A stretch of 64,000 bases of DNA from Pseudoalteromonas sp. DL-6 (GCF_004328665.1 NZ_CP019770.1:1364001-1428000); one strand, 5' to 3'. Positions 51,981 to 61,926 are shown, counted from the stretch's first letter. Notes: generated by a model not told the origin, from the letters alone. Program-made: numbers and translations.

Positions 51981-52427
51981 ATGCAAAAAAGTGTGATGTC
52001 GCAAGTTCAATTAGGGCGTTCTTATGCTAAAACGTGGCCAATGCGTAAAGAGGTTGCGCCATTATTTGCAGAATTTAAAGTGATCAGAGCCACTGAGCTT
52101 GCGATTACAGTAATGCCAATATTAGCCATGCTGACCCTGTTTTTTCAGATTAATTACTTAGGCTCGGATTTTCTGCCCCAAGCGATTGCCAGTAGTCTGT
52201 TTTTTATCTCGTTGCCATTGCAAGGGCTTTTATGGTTGGGTAAACGTGCACAAACTGAATTAGAGCCCGCTATGCTGCAATGGTATAACGAGTTATTTGC
52301 AAAAATGGTTGCTAACGGTTATGACGCGCAAATGGGGAAAAACAAGCCCCGCTATTTGGAGCTTGCCGAATTACTAAAAGATATGTTCGATAAAATGGAT
52401 AAAACGTTTACTAAAGAGCAGTTTTAG
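51981..52427 (+). CDS. yfbV: UPF0208 membrane protein YfbV
   Basis: A 148-residue inner-membrane protein with two helices in the middle (about residues 45-60 and 70-88). GRSYAKTWPMRKEVAPLFAE and SLPLQGLLWLGKRAQTEL match YfbV. In E. coli it limits the spread of the Ter macrodomain; that role here is inferred. Placement next to ackA is conserved. Its 3' end overlaps the convergent rlmA gene by 17 nt. ATG 51996 is an alternative start. Confidence 0.88.
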   Translation: MQKSVMSQVQLGRSYAKTWPMRKEVAPLFAEFKVIRATELAITVMPILAMLTLFFQINYLGSDFLPQAIASSLFFISLPLQGLLWLGKRAQTELEPAMLQWYNELFAKMVANGYDAQMGKNKPRYLELAELLKDMFDKMDKTFTKEQF

Positions 52428-53214
52428 TAAATTGCGTGACATAAAATGACAAGGTGACGCTATGCTGTTGTTTTTGCTCAAGTGCTTGCCAATGTTCTGG
52501 CCTGAACTTCCACGCAAATGGTGTCATCATAATTAAGTTTTTAACATCGTTAAATGTAAGCGATACCTGCTCTGTGATTAATTGTTGCGATGTATTTTCA
52601 AAGCCCGCAGGTGCTGCTATTTCAGTGTGTTCGTTTACGTTGCTATAAATATAATCTTTTAGTTCTTTCAAGTGAGTTGGGCCTGGGCTTGCCACAATTA
52701 AGCGACCGTTATTTTTAATCAGACGCGCAAGTTCACTGTCAAATAAAGGCGCAAATACACTAACTAATACGTCAGCAAGCTGATCATCAAAAGGCGCTTG
52801 GCTGATTGAAGCAACGCTAAAATGGCATTGTTTGTAACGTTTTGCAGCATACTTTACTGCCGACTTTGATATATCAACACCATATACGTTAGCTTGGCTG
52901 CTGTTAGCAATGGCATGAGTATAAAACCCTTCACCACACCCCAAATCAATCACTATTTCGGCATTAAGTGGCTTAACGATATTGGCTAAAGCCGTTTGTA
53001 AAAAGCCATAATAACCTTGTTCTAAAAATGAGCGCCTAGCCTGTACCATTTCTAACGAATCGCCAGGCTGTTTAGAATTTTTGTTCTGCACAGGGAGTAA
53101 GTTTACGTAGCCTTCTTTGGCAAAATCGAAGCTGTGCTTATTATCGCATCGTAATGTTTTATCATCGAGCGCTAGTGGCTGTTTACAAATAGGGCAATGG
53201 TAATGAAGACTCAT
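52411..53214 (-). CDS. rlmA: 23S rRNA (guanine-N1)-methyltransferase RlmA
   Basis: A 267-residue enzyme: N-terminal zinc site CPICKQPL...RCDNKHSFD, then GYVNLLPVQNKNSKQPGDS and a SAM-binding domain with VIDLGCGEGFYTHAI. It methylates N1 of G745 in 23S rRNA. Its ATG overlaps the stop of the upstream CbiM-like gene by 4 nt. Confidence 0.92.
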   Translation of the reverse strand: MSLHYHCPICKQPLALDDKTLRCDNKHSFDFAKEGYVNLLPVQNKNSKQPGDSLEMVQARRSFLEQGYYGFLQTALANIVKPLNAEIVIDLGCGEGFYTHAIANSSQANVYGVDISKSAVKYAAKRYKQCHFSVASISQAPFDDQLADVLVSVFAPLFDSELARLIKNNGRLIVASPGPTHLKELKDYIYSNVNEHTEIAAPAGFENTSQQLITEQVSLTFNDVKNLIMMTPFAWKFRPEHWQALEQKQQHSVTLSFYVTQFTKTAL

Positions 53215-53858
53215 GAGCCTAAATAGTCCTTATCAAAAAAAGTTTTTACCCAATGTGGGCGATAGGTGATCAGTACAGTGATTGCCATACCGTTTAGCAT
53301 AGCTTCAGGAAAGGCCAAAATAGGACTTAGGTAAATATAATTCTCGCTCAGCTCATGCCAACTGTATTCACCTATTGCATAATAAAAAGCACCACCGAGT
53401 ATAATGTTAACGCAGGCAACAACACCTGCCGTTAAAAAGCTACAAACAAATATATAGATAAAAAAATGCCGTGCTAAATAGTGATAACAGACAATAAAAA
53501 CTAAATAGGTGAATAACACCGGTATAAAGGCACTAATAATGAGTTTTAATGCCACTAATTCTAGTGTTATTTGTCCAAAAGCAGTTAAAAGCGCTGTTGC
53601 CAGTGCACAACTTAAAATAGCAAGGCGCCACCCTAGTGTTAGAGTAACCGCGGTTATACCTAATATATGCAAGTCGAGACCGGGCAAAATACCGGCCTTG
53701 ATACGCCATAAGAAAGCGAGCACCAGCGCACAAGCAAATACACCTGTTTGTCTTGCTGGGGTATTAAATAAGTGACTGTATGTTGATTTGTTAATGCTTA
53801 AAAAGCCGATAACGATGACAACAACCCACAGTAACCCTTGTAATTGCGCGCTCAACAT
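53211..53858 (-). CDS. CbiM-like predicted membrane protein
   Basis: A 215-residue protein with about six membrane helices and the ECF-type CbiM-like core: GLDLHILGITAVTLTLGWRLAI and LSPILAFPEAMLNGMAITVLITYRPHW. It looks like the COG3235 group of energy-coupling-factor permease relatives. No ATPase or T-component gene is near, and it is coupled only to rlmA (4-nt overlap), so metal or vitamin transport is unproven. Confidence 0.7.
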   Translation of the reverse strand: MLSAQLQGLLWVVVIVIGFLSINKSTYSHLFNTPARQTGVFACALVLAFLWRIKAGILPGLDLHILGITAVTLTLGWRLAILSCALATALLTAFGQITLELVALKLIISAFIPVLFTYLVFIVCYHYLARHFFIYIFVCSFLTAGVVACVNIILGGAFYYAIGEYSWHELSENYIYLSPILAFPEAMLNGMAITVLITYRPHWVKTFFDKDYLGS

Positions 53859-53863
53859 AATCG

Positions 53864-54670
53864 TTAATTAAACTCTGACCAAATAGGCGCATGATCTGAC
53901 GGTTTATCAATAGCACGTAATTCGTAATCTATACCAGTGTCGATACAGCGAGCTGCTAAGTCGTGCGTTGCCAGTACCACATCAATTCGAAGGCCGCGGT
54001 TATCAACAAACCCTTTTGAACGATAGTCAAACCAAGAGTATTGGTCGTTAGTTTCTGGATTTTGTTCTCTGAAGGTGTCTTTGAAACCCCAGTTTAATAG
54101 GGTAGCAAGCCACTCGCGTTCAACGGGTTGAAATGAACATTTCCCCGTTTTTAACCAACGTTTTGCGTTTACCTCGCCAATACCAATATCTAAATCGGTT
54201 GGTGAGATATTTATGTCTCCCATGACAATTACATCTTGATCAGGGGTGAAATGGCTATTTAAGTGAGTCATTAAATCTTGATAAAATTGACGCTTGTACG
54301 GGAACTTGGTTTCGTGATTAATGTTGTCGCCTTGAGGGAAATAACCATTCATTACATGCAGGTCACGGCCATTTTCTTGTTCTACAGTGACACTGATCAT
54401 GCGCTTTTGCGACTCATCGGTGTCGGTAGTGAACCCTTTTAATACCGATTTAGGCTCTTTTTTGCATAACATTGCCACACCGTAATGCGCTTTTTGCCCA
54501 TGAAAATAAACGTGGTAACCCATCTTTTGTACATCGTCTAGCGGAAACGCTTCATTGTGCACCTTGATCTCTTGAAGACCAATAATATCTGGCTGGTGTT
54601 TATCAATAATAGCTTGTAACTGATGGAGGCGAGCACGCAGGCCGTTGATATTAAAAGAAATCACTTTCAT
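53864..54670 (-). CDS. xthA: exodeoxyribonuclease III
   Basis: A 268-residue protein, the same length as E. coli Xth. [14 protein letters not shown], catalytic Glu in GLQEIKV, Tyr region GYFPQGDN, Asp/Asn in [14 protein letters not shown], and the closing DHAP histidine are all present. It is the main AP endonuclease and 3'-5' exonuclease. ATG 54670 has AAGGT upstream and matches family starts; ATG 54697 adds nine residues. It lies 5 nt upstream of the CbiM-like gene. Confidence 0.95.
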   Translation of the reverse strand: MKVISFNINGLRARLHQLQAIIDKHQPDIIGLQEIKVHNEAFPLDDVQKMGYHVYFHGQKAHYGVAMLCKKEPKSVLKGFTTDTDESQKRMISVTVEQENGRDLHVMNGYFPQGDNINHETKFPYKRQFYQDLMTHLNSHFTPDQDVIVMGDINISPTDLDIGIGEVNAKRWLKTGKCSFQPVEREWLATLLNWGFKDTFREQNPETNDQYSWFDYRSKGFVDNRGLRIDVVLATHDLAARCIDTGIDYELRAIDKPSDHAPIWSEFN

Positions 54671-54839
54671 AAAGTTTACCTTCAAATTTATTTTCATTAT
54701 TGGCTAAATTGTATCAGCATTTAGAGCGACATAACATGACTGAAATGAGAAAATAACTGCACAAATGTTGATCAATTACTGCTTAATGTTTAAACATTGT
54801 AAATGCGATATTAAATAATAAAATAAATAAAATATTCAA

Positions 54840-54867
54840 TTGATATGTTAAAAGTTGTCTATATAAT
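54840..54867 (+). promoter_or_regulatory. sigma-70-type promoter of the second DUF3718 gene
   Basis: TTGATA (54840-54845), 16-nt spacer, TATAAT (54862-54867), preceded by an A/T-rich stretch like an UP element. It lies 43 nt before the ATG and is the best-looking promoter seen in the window. Confidence 0.65.
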
Positions 54868-54910
54868 GCGCAAAAATCGTTTGTTTAACTCGTTCAAATA
54901 GGACTACCTG

Positions 54911-55342
54911 ATGAAAACTCAATTACTTTTAGCTGCCTCTCTTTTTGTTTCTGTTACCGCTTCTGCACAAAGCAATGCGTATTACAGCAAAGACAACAAA
55001 TTAGAGTCAAACTTATGTGTAGTAAGCGCCAATGAAGGTTTTTCAGCTGCACGTAAAATGGCAGCAAAGCATGGTATATACTTATCTCGTTATTCAAAAA
55101 GTATCCTATGTAACGGTCAAGACATTCGCGATATTGCAAAAGCGCAAACTGCAGTACAACCTGCAGCATCAAAAGTTGAAGTATTTGCAAAAGATACACA
55201 TCAAGAAACACAGTTATGTATAACTGCATTAAAGCAAGGCTTACAACCAGTACGTAAGCAAATTGGTAACCTAAACACATTAAAGTGTAATGGCCAAAAC
55301 GTTACTGACTTCGTTAAGCGTTACCAAAACGCTGCAATCTAA
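54911..55342 (+). CDS. small secreted protein with two DUF3718-type repeats
   Basis: A 143-residue exported protein, signal peptide cut near TASA-QS. The mature part has two copies of one motif: residues about 36-80 (LCVVSANEGFSAARKMAA ... ILCNGQDIRDIAK) and 96-140 (LCITALKQGLQPVRKQIG ... LKCNGQNVTDFVK), each with two cysteines that could form a disulphide. Same family as the single-motif protein at 389-751. Function unknown. It has a strong promoter and its own terminator, so is probably abundant. Confidence 0.65.
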   Translation: MKTQLLLAASLFVSVTASAQSNAYYSKDNKLESNLCVVSANEGFSAARKMAAKHGIYLSRYSKSILCNGQDIRDIAKAQTAVQPAASKVEVFAKDTHQETQLCITALKQGLQPVRKQIGNLNTLKCNGQNVTDFVKRYQNAAI

Positions 55343-55368
55343 ATTTAAGTGTTAGATGCACTGACTGA

Positions 55369-55394
55369 AGCCCAGCCTATGCTGGGCTTTTTGC
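55369..55394 (+). terminator. terminator of the second DUF3718 gene
   Basis: AGCCCAGC-CTAT-GCTGGGCT followed by TTTT, 27 nt past the stop. Confidence 0.88.
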
Positions 55395-55613
55395 GCTGAA
55401 ATTATAATGTTTTGCTGAAGTAAAAAGAGTGAAGTTGCTAAAAGTTAGAGTGCATCTTTGTTTAATACAAACTGTGGGTATTTAATATTTTAATGGTGCT
55501 CTAATAGCGTATGTTTCATCCATTATTGAGTTATTTACACAATATGTTTTCCTAGTTTGCGGTTGTTCTGTCATAATAGATGGCTGTGTGTTTTTATTAA
55601 CTTAAGAGTGATT

Positions 55614-56204
55614 ATGGTAGGTCGGCGAATTAGTGATGAACAATTAATTGAAATCATTGAAGCGGCGATTTTTGTGGCAGATAAGCCCGTATCAAAACGT
55701 CATCTTAAGGACACGGTTTTAAACGACTTAGCAATTTCTATGGCGCGCATTAATGATGCTGTAGAGGCCATTCAAGTTCACTATCAAACGCGTGGAATAC
55801 GTTTAGTTGAGGTAGGCAGTGGTTATCGTTTTCAAGCGTGTAGTAGTTTAAGCCCATGGTTGAGTAATTTATGGCAAGAACGTGCCCCTAAGTACTCTCG
55901 AGCCTTACTCGAAACCCTGTCGCTAATTGCCTATAAGCAACCCATTACCCGTGGTGAAATTGAGCAAGTGCGGGGCGTAGCAACTGGCTCAAATATTATT
56001 AAAACGCTGCTTGAAAGAGAGTGGGTTAAAGTAGTTGGGCATAAAGAAGTACCCGGTAAACCGGCACTTTATGCAACGACTAAACAATTTTTAGATTATT
56101 TTTCGATAACGGGACTTCATGATTTACCCGCATTGCCAGAGCAACAGCAAAGTAAAATTACCCAGTTATTAAGTGATCCTTCTGTGAGAGAACCATCCGA
56201 ATGA
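55614..56204 (+). CDS. scpB: segregation and condensation protein ScpB
   Basis: A 196-residue winged-helix protein with [23 protein letters not shown] at the start and [61 protein letters not shown], both diagnostic. ScpB pairs with ScpA and an SMC protein in chromosome organisation. ATG 55614 gives the usual N-terminus. It overlaps rluB by 4 nt. scpA, normally the preceding gene, is absent here. Confidence 0.9.
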   Translation: MVGRRISDEQLIEIIEAAIFVADKPVSKRHLKDTVLNDLAISMARINDAVEAIQVHYQTRGIRLVEVGSGYRFQACSSLSPWLSNLWQERAPKYSRALLETLSLIAYKQPITRGEIEQVRGVATGSNIIKTLLEREWVKVVGHKEVPGKPALYATTKQFLDYFSITGLHDLPALPEQQQSKITQLLSDPSVREPSE

Positions 56205-57070
56205 GTATACAAGGTGAAAAGTTACAAAAAGTCCTAGCCCGTGCAGGGGTAGGTTCACGACGTGAAATGGAAAAATACATCGACGCTAATCGCGTGAGTG
56301 TAAATGGTAAAGTGGCAAAATTAGGTGACAGGGTTGAAGAAACCGATTTAATCCGTGTTGACGGTCACACTGTTAAAATTGAAGAAAAAGCAGACAGAAT
56401 TTGTCGTGTAATTATGTACAACAAGCCTGAAGGCGAACTAAGTACCCGTAAAGATCCAGAAGGTCGCCGAACGGTTTTCGACCGTTTGCCTCGCATTGAT
56501 GGCGATCGTTGGATAGCAGTAGGGCGATTAGATGTTAATACGTCAGGGCTGATGCTTTTTACCAATGACGGTGAATTAGCAAATCGTTTAATGCACCCAA
56601 GTTACGAGGTTGAACGCGAATATTCAGCACGTGTATTTGGTGAAGTGACTGACGAAGCAATGAAAAACTTACTTCGTGGTGTAGAGCTTGAAGATGGTCC
56701 GGCTAAATTTACCGGTATTAAGCCTATGGGCGGTGAAGGCATTAACCGTTGGTACAACGTAACACTTAACGAAGGTCGTAACCGTGAAGTTCGTCGTTTA
56801 TGGCAATCACAAGATGTGGAAGTATCACGTCTTATTCGTATTCGTTACGGTAAATTAGAGCTTGATAAGCGTGTACCACAGGGTGGCTGGATTGAGTACG
56901 ATTTGGATACGGTTAACTATTTACGTAAAACAGTTAAACTTGGTAAAGAAACGCAAACTAAGCTGTCGGTTATCCCTGAAAAGCGTAAAGATAAGCGCGC
57001 GAAAATAAATCAAATTCGTAAAGCAGTTAAAAAGCACAACCAACGTGTAAAACCGACTAAACGCAAGTAA
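56201..57070 (+). CDS. rluB: 23S rRNA pseudouridine(2605) synthase RluB
   Basis: A 289-residue enzyme: S4 domain at the N-terminus ([22 protein letters not shown]) and the RsuA-type catalytic domain with Asp in [19 protein letters not shown] and [12 protein letters not shown] lysine/arginine-rich tail ends KPTKRK. It makes pseudouridine 2605 in 23S rRNA. Start overlaps the scpB stop by 4 nt. Confidence 0.93.
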   Translation: MSIQGEKLQKVLARAGVGSRREMEKYIDANRVSVNGKVAKLGDRVEETDLIRVDGHTVKIEEKADRICRVIMYNKPEGELSTRKDPEGRRTVFDRLPRIDGDRWIAVGRLDVNTSGLMLFTNDGELANRLMHPSYEVEREYSARVFGEVTDEAMKNLLRGVELEDGPAKFTGIKPMGGEGINRWYNVTLNEGRNREVRRLWQSQDVEVSRLIRIRYGKLELDKRVPQGGWIEYDLDTVNYLRKTVKLGKETQTKLSVIPEKRKDKRAKINQIRKAVKKHNQRVKPTKRK

Positions 57071-57100
57071 GCGAGATTTTGGTTAAATCATTATGAAAAA

Positions 57101-57127
57101 CAAAAAGCCGCTTTAATAGCGGCTTTT
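57101..57127. terminator. rluB terminator (bidirectional)
   Basis: AAAAAGCCGCT-TTAAT-AGCGGCTTTTT between rluB (+) and yciK (-). Confidence 0.88.
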
Positions 57128-57150
57128 TAACATATTTAAATAACTAAGCG

Positions 57151-57897
57151 TTATTTTTTAGCTTGTGCATCCAAAGATTGGCCATTGATATCTTTTGAGT
57201 CATCGCTCATTAAATACAGGTATGTTGGCATTAGATCTTCAGGAGTCGCAAGTAAATCTCGGTCTTCGCCCGGGAAAGCACTTGCTCGCATTGATGTACG
57301 CGTTGCGCCTGGGTTGATACAGTTAACACGAATTGGCGTTTTTTCGACTTCACACGCCCACGTTTGCATCATACCTTCTACCGCAAATTTAGAAATAGCG
57401 TATGGTCCCCAAAACTCTCTTCCTTTACGACCAACACCCGAAGAAGTAAATACCACTGAGGCACTCTTTGATTTGCGCATAACAGGAAACAATGCTTTTG
57501 TGATCATGGCTTGTGCCGTCACGTTTACTTTCATGACGTTTTCAAATGTTGATGAACAAAAATGTTCCAATGGGCCTAAAGTACCTAAAATACCCGCATT
57601 ATTTAATAACCCATCTAAGCGACCAAACTGACTTTCGATAGTTGCGGCTAAATCACGATAGTTCTGCTTGGTTGCACCTTTTAAGTCCATAGGCACAATA
57701 GCTGGCTGTGGGTAGCCTGCATTGACGATTTCGTCATATACACATTCTAGTTTATTAGTTGTTTTTCCTAATAAAATAACGGTTGCACCATGTTTAGCAT
57801 AGGAAATAGCTGCGACACGGCCAATACCATCACCTGCGCCTGTGATCAAAATCACTTTGTCTTTGAGTGCGTTTTCAGTTGCTTGATAGGTATGCAT
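57151..57897 (-). CDS. yciK: YciK-type short-chain oxidoreductase
   Basis: A 248-residue SDR: cofactor loop ITGAGDGIGR, NNAGIL, catalytic Ser in SSGVGRKGREFWGPYAISK with the Y-x3-K pair, and PGATRTSMRASAFPGED. The segments match E. coli YciK, which is also near rluB and sohB. Substrate unknown. ATG 57897 (MHTYQATENALK) is preferred over ATG 57948. Confidence 0.85.
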   Translation of the reverse strand: MHTYQATENALKDKVILITGAGDGIGRVAAISYAKHGATVILLGKTTNKLECVYDEIVNAGYPQPAIVPMDLKGATKQNYRDLAATIESQFGRLDGLLNNAGILGTLGPLEHFCSSTFENVMKVNVTAQAMITKALFPVMRKSKSASVVFTSSGVGRKGREFWGPYAISKFAVEGMMQTWACEVEKTPIRVNCINPGATRTSMRASAFPGEDRDLLATPEDLMPTYLYLMSDDSKDINGQSLDAQAKK

Positions 57898-58104
57898 AAA
57901 AGTACCAATGTTTAGATTTTTTTTGATTTTAACATAGCAAATCGACAAGTAATCGAATTTATTGCAAATATAGGTGGCGAAACTAGAAACTTTACGTTAA
58001 GTTTAACTGGTCTAATGTCTCATTAATATACTGGTTACATTGTTTTAACTTAATTACACTGACTATAAACACACTATAAAAATAAGATTTGTGCGGAGAA
58101 CAAT

Positions 58105-60543
58105 ATGAAAAAAATGCTACTCTCGCTCTCTGTTGCAGCTGCTCTAGCAGGCTGTGGCGGCGGAGAAACGTTAGAAGATGTAAAAAATGACTCGGTTACA
58201 GTTATTCCAAAAGCTACGGTAAAATTTGACCCTGCTAATGGTGTAATTTCGGTTCCTAATGACTTATTAATGAGCGGTACGCGCGATGGCACATTGAATA
58301 TTCCTGGGGAATTAAATGACGAAAACGTTTCAATCCCTCGCGCAGCATATGCCGATCCACAGTTAGCCTTAGGCGCGCTTGATGGTTGGTCTACCCAAGT
58401 TCCATTTAAAATTGATTTAACTTTTCCACCTAATGTAAGCCTAGATGCTACATCAGCGGGCACCCCAGGTTCTGTTCGTATTTTTGAAGTTATAATGGGT
58501 GCAAGCTTAACAGATGCCGAATGTTCACAAGCACCAGCCGGTGCTGCATGTAAATTAGTGGGCGAATTAACCTTTGGTGTTGATTTTGTGACCCAAGCTT
58601 CAGGCGATGCGGTGGCCATTATTCCACTTAAACCATTTAAAGCAGGTAGCTCATATATTAATGTATTAACGACTGGGCTAAAAGATTCAGAAGGGCGTGC
58701 AATTGAACCATCTTCAACATATGCCACTGTTAAACAAGAAGCGCCTTTAGTAACGCCATCACAACTTGCGCTGCAAGGAGCTGTGAATAGTTATGAAAAC
58801 GTAGTAGTAAGCTCTGGTGATATTACAAAAGACGATATTATTTTTTCTGCTGCTATGACAATGCAATCAGCAGGACCAGTGCTTGGCACGATTAAAAAGA
58901 TTTTAGCAGCAAGCTTAACAGAGCCAACAATTCCAACCCCTGCGTTGCAAATTCCAACTCAGCCTATGGCTAACGTACAACAAGCTTTTGCATTGCAGGG
59001 AGTGACTGTACCTGACGTGTTCCAAGCTGCACAGTATCAAAAAGGCAGCATTCAATTACCTATGTATTTAGGCACGCCTGAAGGTAAAGAGATCAGTGAT
59101 TTAAACGATACTTACTGGCAAGGTATGTGTGATAGTGCTGTCGCTATTTTAGGCTATAAAGCGCAAGCTGGTGAAGCGTTCCCAACCGATCCTATTAGCA
59201 CTAACGATGCAATGTGTGCTGCTTTGAGTGATGGACAGCTTCGTGATTTAGGGCTTGATAGCACTAAACACTTAACTAAATATAATTCACTTCCCAAAGT
59301 GCAGAGCATGGCTAATGTGCCAGTGCAAATTACTAAGCCGATTTTACCGGTTGTTAATGCATACCGTACAGGTTTAGGTTTAGAGCCATTTACTGCTATG
59401 CCAGCAGGTGGTTGGCCAGTAGTGATTATGCAACACGGTATAACCACACAAAAAGAAAGCATGTTAACACTAACGGCGCAGCTTTCACTGCAAGGCTTTG
59501 CCACAGTTGCAATTGACCATCCTCGTCATGGCGAGCGTGGTGTAGACGTTGATTTAGACGGTAATGATGACTTTAATGCAACTTCTGGAAAAGGCTCTGT
59601 ACTTAGTTACATGAACTTGAATTCGTTATTGGTAGCTAGAGATAGCTTGCGTCAGTCAAGTGCTGACTTACTTGGTTTACGCTTAAGCTTAAGATTCAGC
59701 GGTGATAGTTCACTCAGTTATACCGATGTATCTTATATTGGCCATTCACTGGGCTCAATTGTAGCACCTGCATTTATTGCACAAGCTAATAGCCCATTGG
59801 CCGATCAAGTAGATCCATTATTTAAGGTTAACGCTGTAGCATTAGCAAGTGGCGGCGGCGGTATTGCCAGCTTCTTGTTAGAATCAGCAGCATTTGGTCC
59901 ATTTATTCAAGGCTCTGTACTTTCTCAAGCAGGTACTGCTGAATCGATAGAGTTTAAGGCATTCAGAGATGGCCCCGCTGTTTCTAACTGTGGTGAGTCA
60001 GCGCAAACGCAAGCAAGTATCTCATGTGGCTTTACTGAGTTTGCAAAAGCACTAACGATGGCCGGCGAAACTGATAAGCTTGCTAATATTAAAGGCGTGA
60101 TGACGCAGTTTGTATTTGCAGCTCAAACAGCATTAGACAGTGGCGACCCTACTAACTACGCTGCTACGGTAAAAGCACTAGAAACACCTGTTTACATGAA
60201 CGTAGTGGTAGGTGATGGCACAGATAATAACAAGCCTGATCAAGTTATTCCGCCGATGACTGCCAATAACCCAATTGCAGGTACTGTCCCTTTGGCTAAC
60301 TTTATGGGGTTAGACACGGTGAGTACCAGTCAAGCGCCAACAGAAATGGGCTCTAGCTATTTAGTTAAGTTTACTCAAGGTCATCATGGGTCAATATTAA
60401 CACCAGCACAAGATGAAGGTGAGTCGTCTACAGTTGCGGGTAGTGCAGCTGCGAATGCTGAAATGCAATTGCAGGTTGCTACTTACCTAGCTTCAAGAGG
60501 TCGCCTTTTAATGGTGCAAAACACTGAGATTGTGACGAATTAA
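58105..60543 (+). CDS. VolA/Pla-1-type surface lipoprotein lipase
   Basis: An 812-residue lipoprotein (lipobox LAGC, then GGGE). The N-terminal 250 residues form an all-beta part, followed by an alpha/beta-hydrolase whose nucleophile elbow is GHSLG at residues 546-550; WPVVIMQHGITTQKES holds the oxyanion strand and TQGHHGS near the end should supply the catalytic His. It resembles the VolA lysophospholipase/Pla-1 lipase family of Vibrio and Aeromonas, which releases fatty acids from host or environmental phospholipid. Its terminator has been split by an IS element. Confidence 0.82.
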   Translation: MKKMLLSLSVAAALAGCGGGETLEDVKNDSVTVIPKATVKFDPANGVISVPNDLLMSGTRDGTLNIPGELNDENVSIPRAAYADPQLALGALDGWSTQVPFKIDLTFPPNVSLDATSAGTPGSVRIFEVIMGASLTDAECSQAPAGAACKLVGELTFGVDFVTQASGDAVAIIPLKPFKAGSSYINVLTTGLKDSEGRAIEPSSTYATVKQEAPLVTPSQLALQGAVNSYENVVVSSGDITKDDIIFSAAMTMQSAGPVLGTIKKILAASLTEPTIPTPALQIPTQPMANVQQAFALQGVTVPDVFQAAQYQKGSIQLPMYLGTPEGKEISDLNDTYWQGMCDSAVAILGYKAQAGEAFPTDPISTNDAMCAALSDGQLRDLGLDSTKHLTKYNSLPKVQSMANVPVQITKPILPVVNAYRTGLGLEPFTAMPAGGWPVVIMQHGITTQKESMLTLTAQLSLQGFATVAIDHPRHGERGVDVDLDGNDDFNATSGKGSVLSYMNLNSLLVARDSLRQSSADLLGLRLSLRFSGDSSLSYTDVSYIGHSLGSIVAPAFIAQANSPLADQVDPLFKVNAVALASGGGGIASFLLESAAFGPFIQGSVLSQAGTAESIEFKAFRDGPAVSNCGESAQTQASISCGFTEFAKALTMAGETDKLANIKGVMTQFVFAAQTALDSGDPTNYAATVKALETPVYMNVVVGDGTDNNKPDQVIPPMTANNPIAGTVPLANFMGLDTVSTSQAPTEMGSSYLVKFTQGHHGSILTPAQDEGESSTVAGSAAANAEMQLQVATYLASRGRLLMVQNTEIVTN

Positions 60544-60567
60544 TAATCAACCATTCAATTAAGTACT

Positions 60568-60576
60568 AAAAGCCAC
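60568..60576 (+). terminator. left half of a split terminator
   Basis: AAAAGCCAC, the ascending arm of a hairpin whose other arm (GTGGCTTTT) lies at 62029-62037 beyond the IS element. Joined, they form a 9-bp stem, 6-nt loop and T-tract, 24 nt after the lipase stop. Confidence 0.7.
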
Positions 60577-60585
60577 TGTATAGTG
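60574..60585. repeat. target-site duplication, left copy
   Basis: CACTGTATAGTG directly abuts the IS left end; the right copy at 62020-62031 is CACTGTATTGTG (11 of 12). Confidence 0.85.
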
Positions 60586-60586
60586 T

Positions 60587-60619
60587 AATGCCAGTCAGTT
60601 AAGCTGACTGGCATTTTTC
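60587..60619 (+). terminator. hairpin terminator in the IS left end
   Basis: AATGCCAGTCAG (60587-60598), loop TTAAG, CTGACTGGCATT (60604-60615), then TTTC and more T residues. The stem overlaps the inverted repeat and the end of the transposase gene. On the plus strand it can stop transcripts entering the IS from the lipase gene. Confidence 0.75.
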
Positions 60620-61926
60620 TTTTTAGTCGGATACTTCTTTGGCTTTGGTTTTACCCATCTTGGGTAGCTCCTGTCTTCTCGCCTTTCTGGTAACAAGAAG
60701 AAGCTCATTTTCGTGAGTAAGGCATTGTATGCTTTAGGAATATTGCCTGGACTGCTCAACGATACAGTAACGAAGAAGTGTGTAATAGCCATTGAACAGC
60801 TGGTAAAACTGAGTTGATTGGGTAACACACCTCCTAATTTCCCTGCTGCTGCCGTCATTCCTTGCCTGATTAAGTTATAGCACAGCAGTACGCCCCATAG
60901 TTCTTGCCTAATCATATCTGGGCGTTTACTTCTTAGCGTATATTCGCTGTTAAGAAGTGATTGCTTCATCTCGCGGTAGCCCAACTCAATTTCCCATCGG
61001 TATCGATATAATTCAACCATCTCATCACCTGGAAATCGCATTGGGTCTACCATTGACGATAACATTCGATACGTTTTCCCTTTTATCGTTTTCGTGACTA
61101 ATCTTGCTTCGACGTATTCAGGCAAGTCAGTGAATTTCTTCCTTGCCTGTGGTGTGCTGGTTAAACGTATATGCTGGTCCTGTTTGCTAAAGCTACGTAG
61201 CACCTCATACTGAAGGTCTTTTTTCGCGGGTATCATCCAGTGTCTTTGCTCACCTGCTTGATGCCAACGATTTAGCAGACCAAGAGAGTAATACCCCTTA
61301 TCAAACAGCGTTAAAGAATGATTTGGAGTCGTGCTTACCAACTCCTCGGCCAACTTCATTTCATTGGTGCGGTAACCCGAGAAGGCGCTATTGATAAGTT
61401 GATGGCTGGTGATTTCCATGTGGCAAACCATACGGATCTGAGGATAAGTATTCTCTCTATGTTGATTACTCTGTGTCTCAAACACTTCATGATTTTCCTG
61501 CGTATCAGCCGTTCGCCAGACAACACCATCAACAGCCAGCAAATTTAATCCAGCCCAGGTTTCAAATTGATTAGACTCATAGCTATGCTTTGCCATCACG
61601 CGAAACACCTCTCGGACAGCGTCTTCCCCCAACCTCTGTCTTGCCTGAACCAACGCACTGGGCGCGACCAATGGTTTCTTATCGGGCAACATAATGTCCA
61701 TTTGTGTTGCAATATCCCAAACCGATTTCTGACGATATAAAGACATGCCGATAATTGACCACAGAACCGTTTCAAGCGGCAATCTTCTTTTACGAATGGT
61801 AGCCACACCAGCTTGTTCAAAGCCTTGCTGAATAAGTTGAGGGGAAAGTAGCTCAGCATATTTTTCGAATGTATGAAAACTACCACAAGAGTTAAAAGCG
61901 ACCGCTAATTCATTTTCAAAGCGCAT
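60595..61926 (-). CDS. IS4-family transposase
   Basis: A 443-residue DDE transposase, one residue longer than E. coli IS4 and with conserved blocks throughout: [19 protein letters not shown], first Asp in [11 protein letters not shown], second in [12 protein letters not shown], and the Y-(2)-R-(3)-E-(6)-K signature in [18 protein letters not shown] 61926 gives exactly the same distance to RKRRLPLE (44 residues) as IS4; an upstream TTG at 61986 is unlikely. The frame is intact, so the element may still be mobile. Its TGA lies inside the left inverted repeat. Confidence 0.93.
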   Translation of the reverse strand: MRFENELAVAFNSCGSFHTFEKYAELLSPQLIQQGFEQAGVATIRKRRLPLETVLWSIIGMSLYRQKSVWDIATQMDIMLPDKKPLVAPSALVQARQRLGEDAVREVFRVMAKHSYESNQFETWAGLNLLAVDGVVWRTADTQENHEVFETQSNQHRENTYPQIRMVCHMEITSHQLINSAFSGYRTNEMKLAEELVSTTPNHSLTLFDKGYYSLGLLNRWHQAGEQRHWMIPAKKDLQYEVLRSFSKQDQHIRLTSTPQARKKFTDLPEYVEARLVTKTIKGKTYRMLSSMVDPMRFPGDEMVELYRYRWEIELGYREMKQSLLNSEYTLRSKRPDMIRQELWGVLLCYNLIRQGMTAAAGKLGGVLPNQLSFTSCSMAITHFFVTVSLSSPGNIPKAYNALLTKMSFFLLPERREDRSYPRWVKPKPKKYPTKKKNASQLN

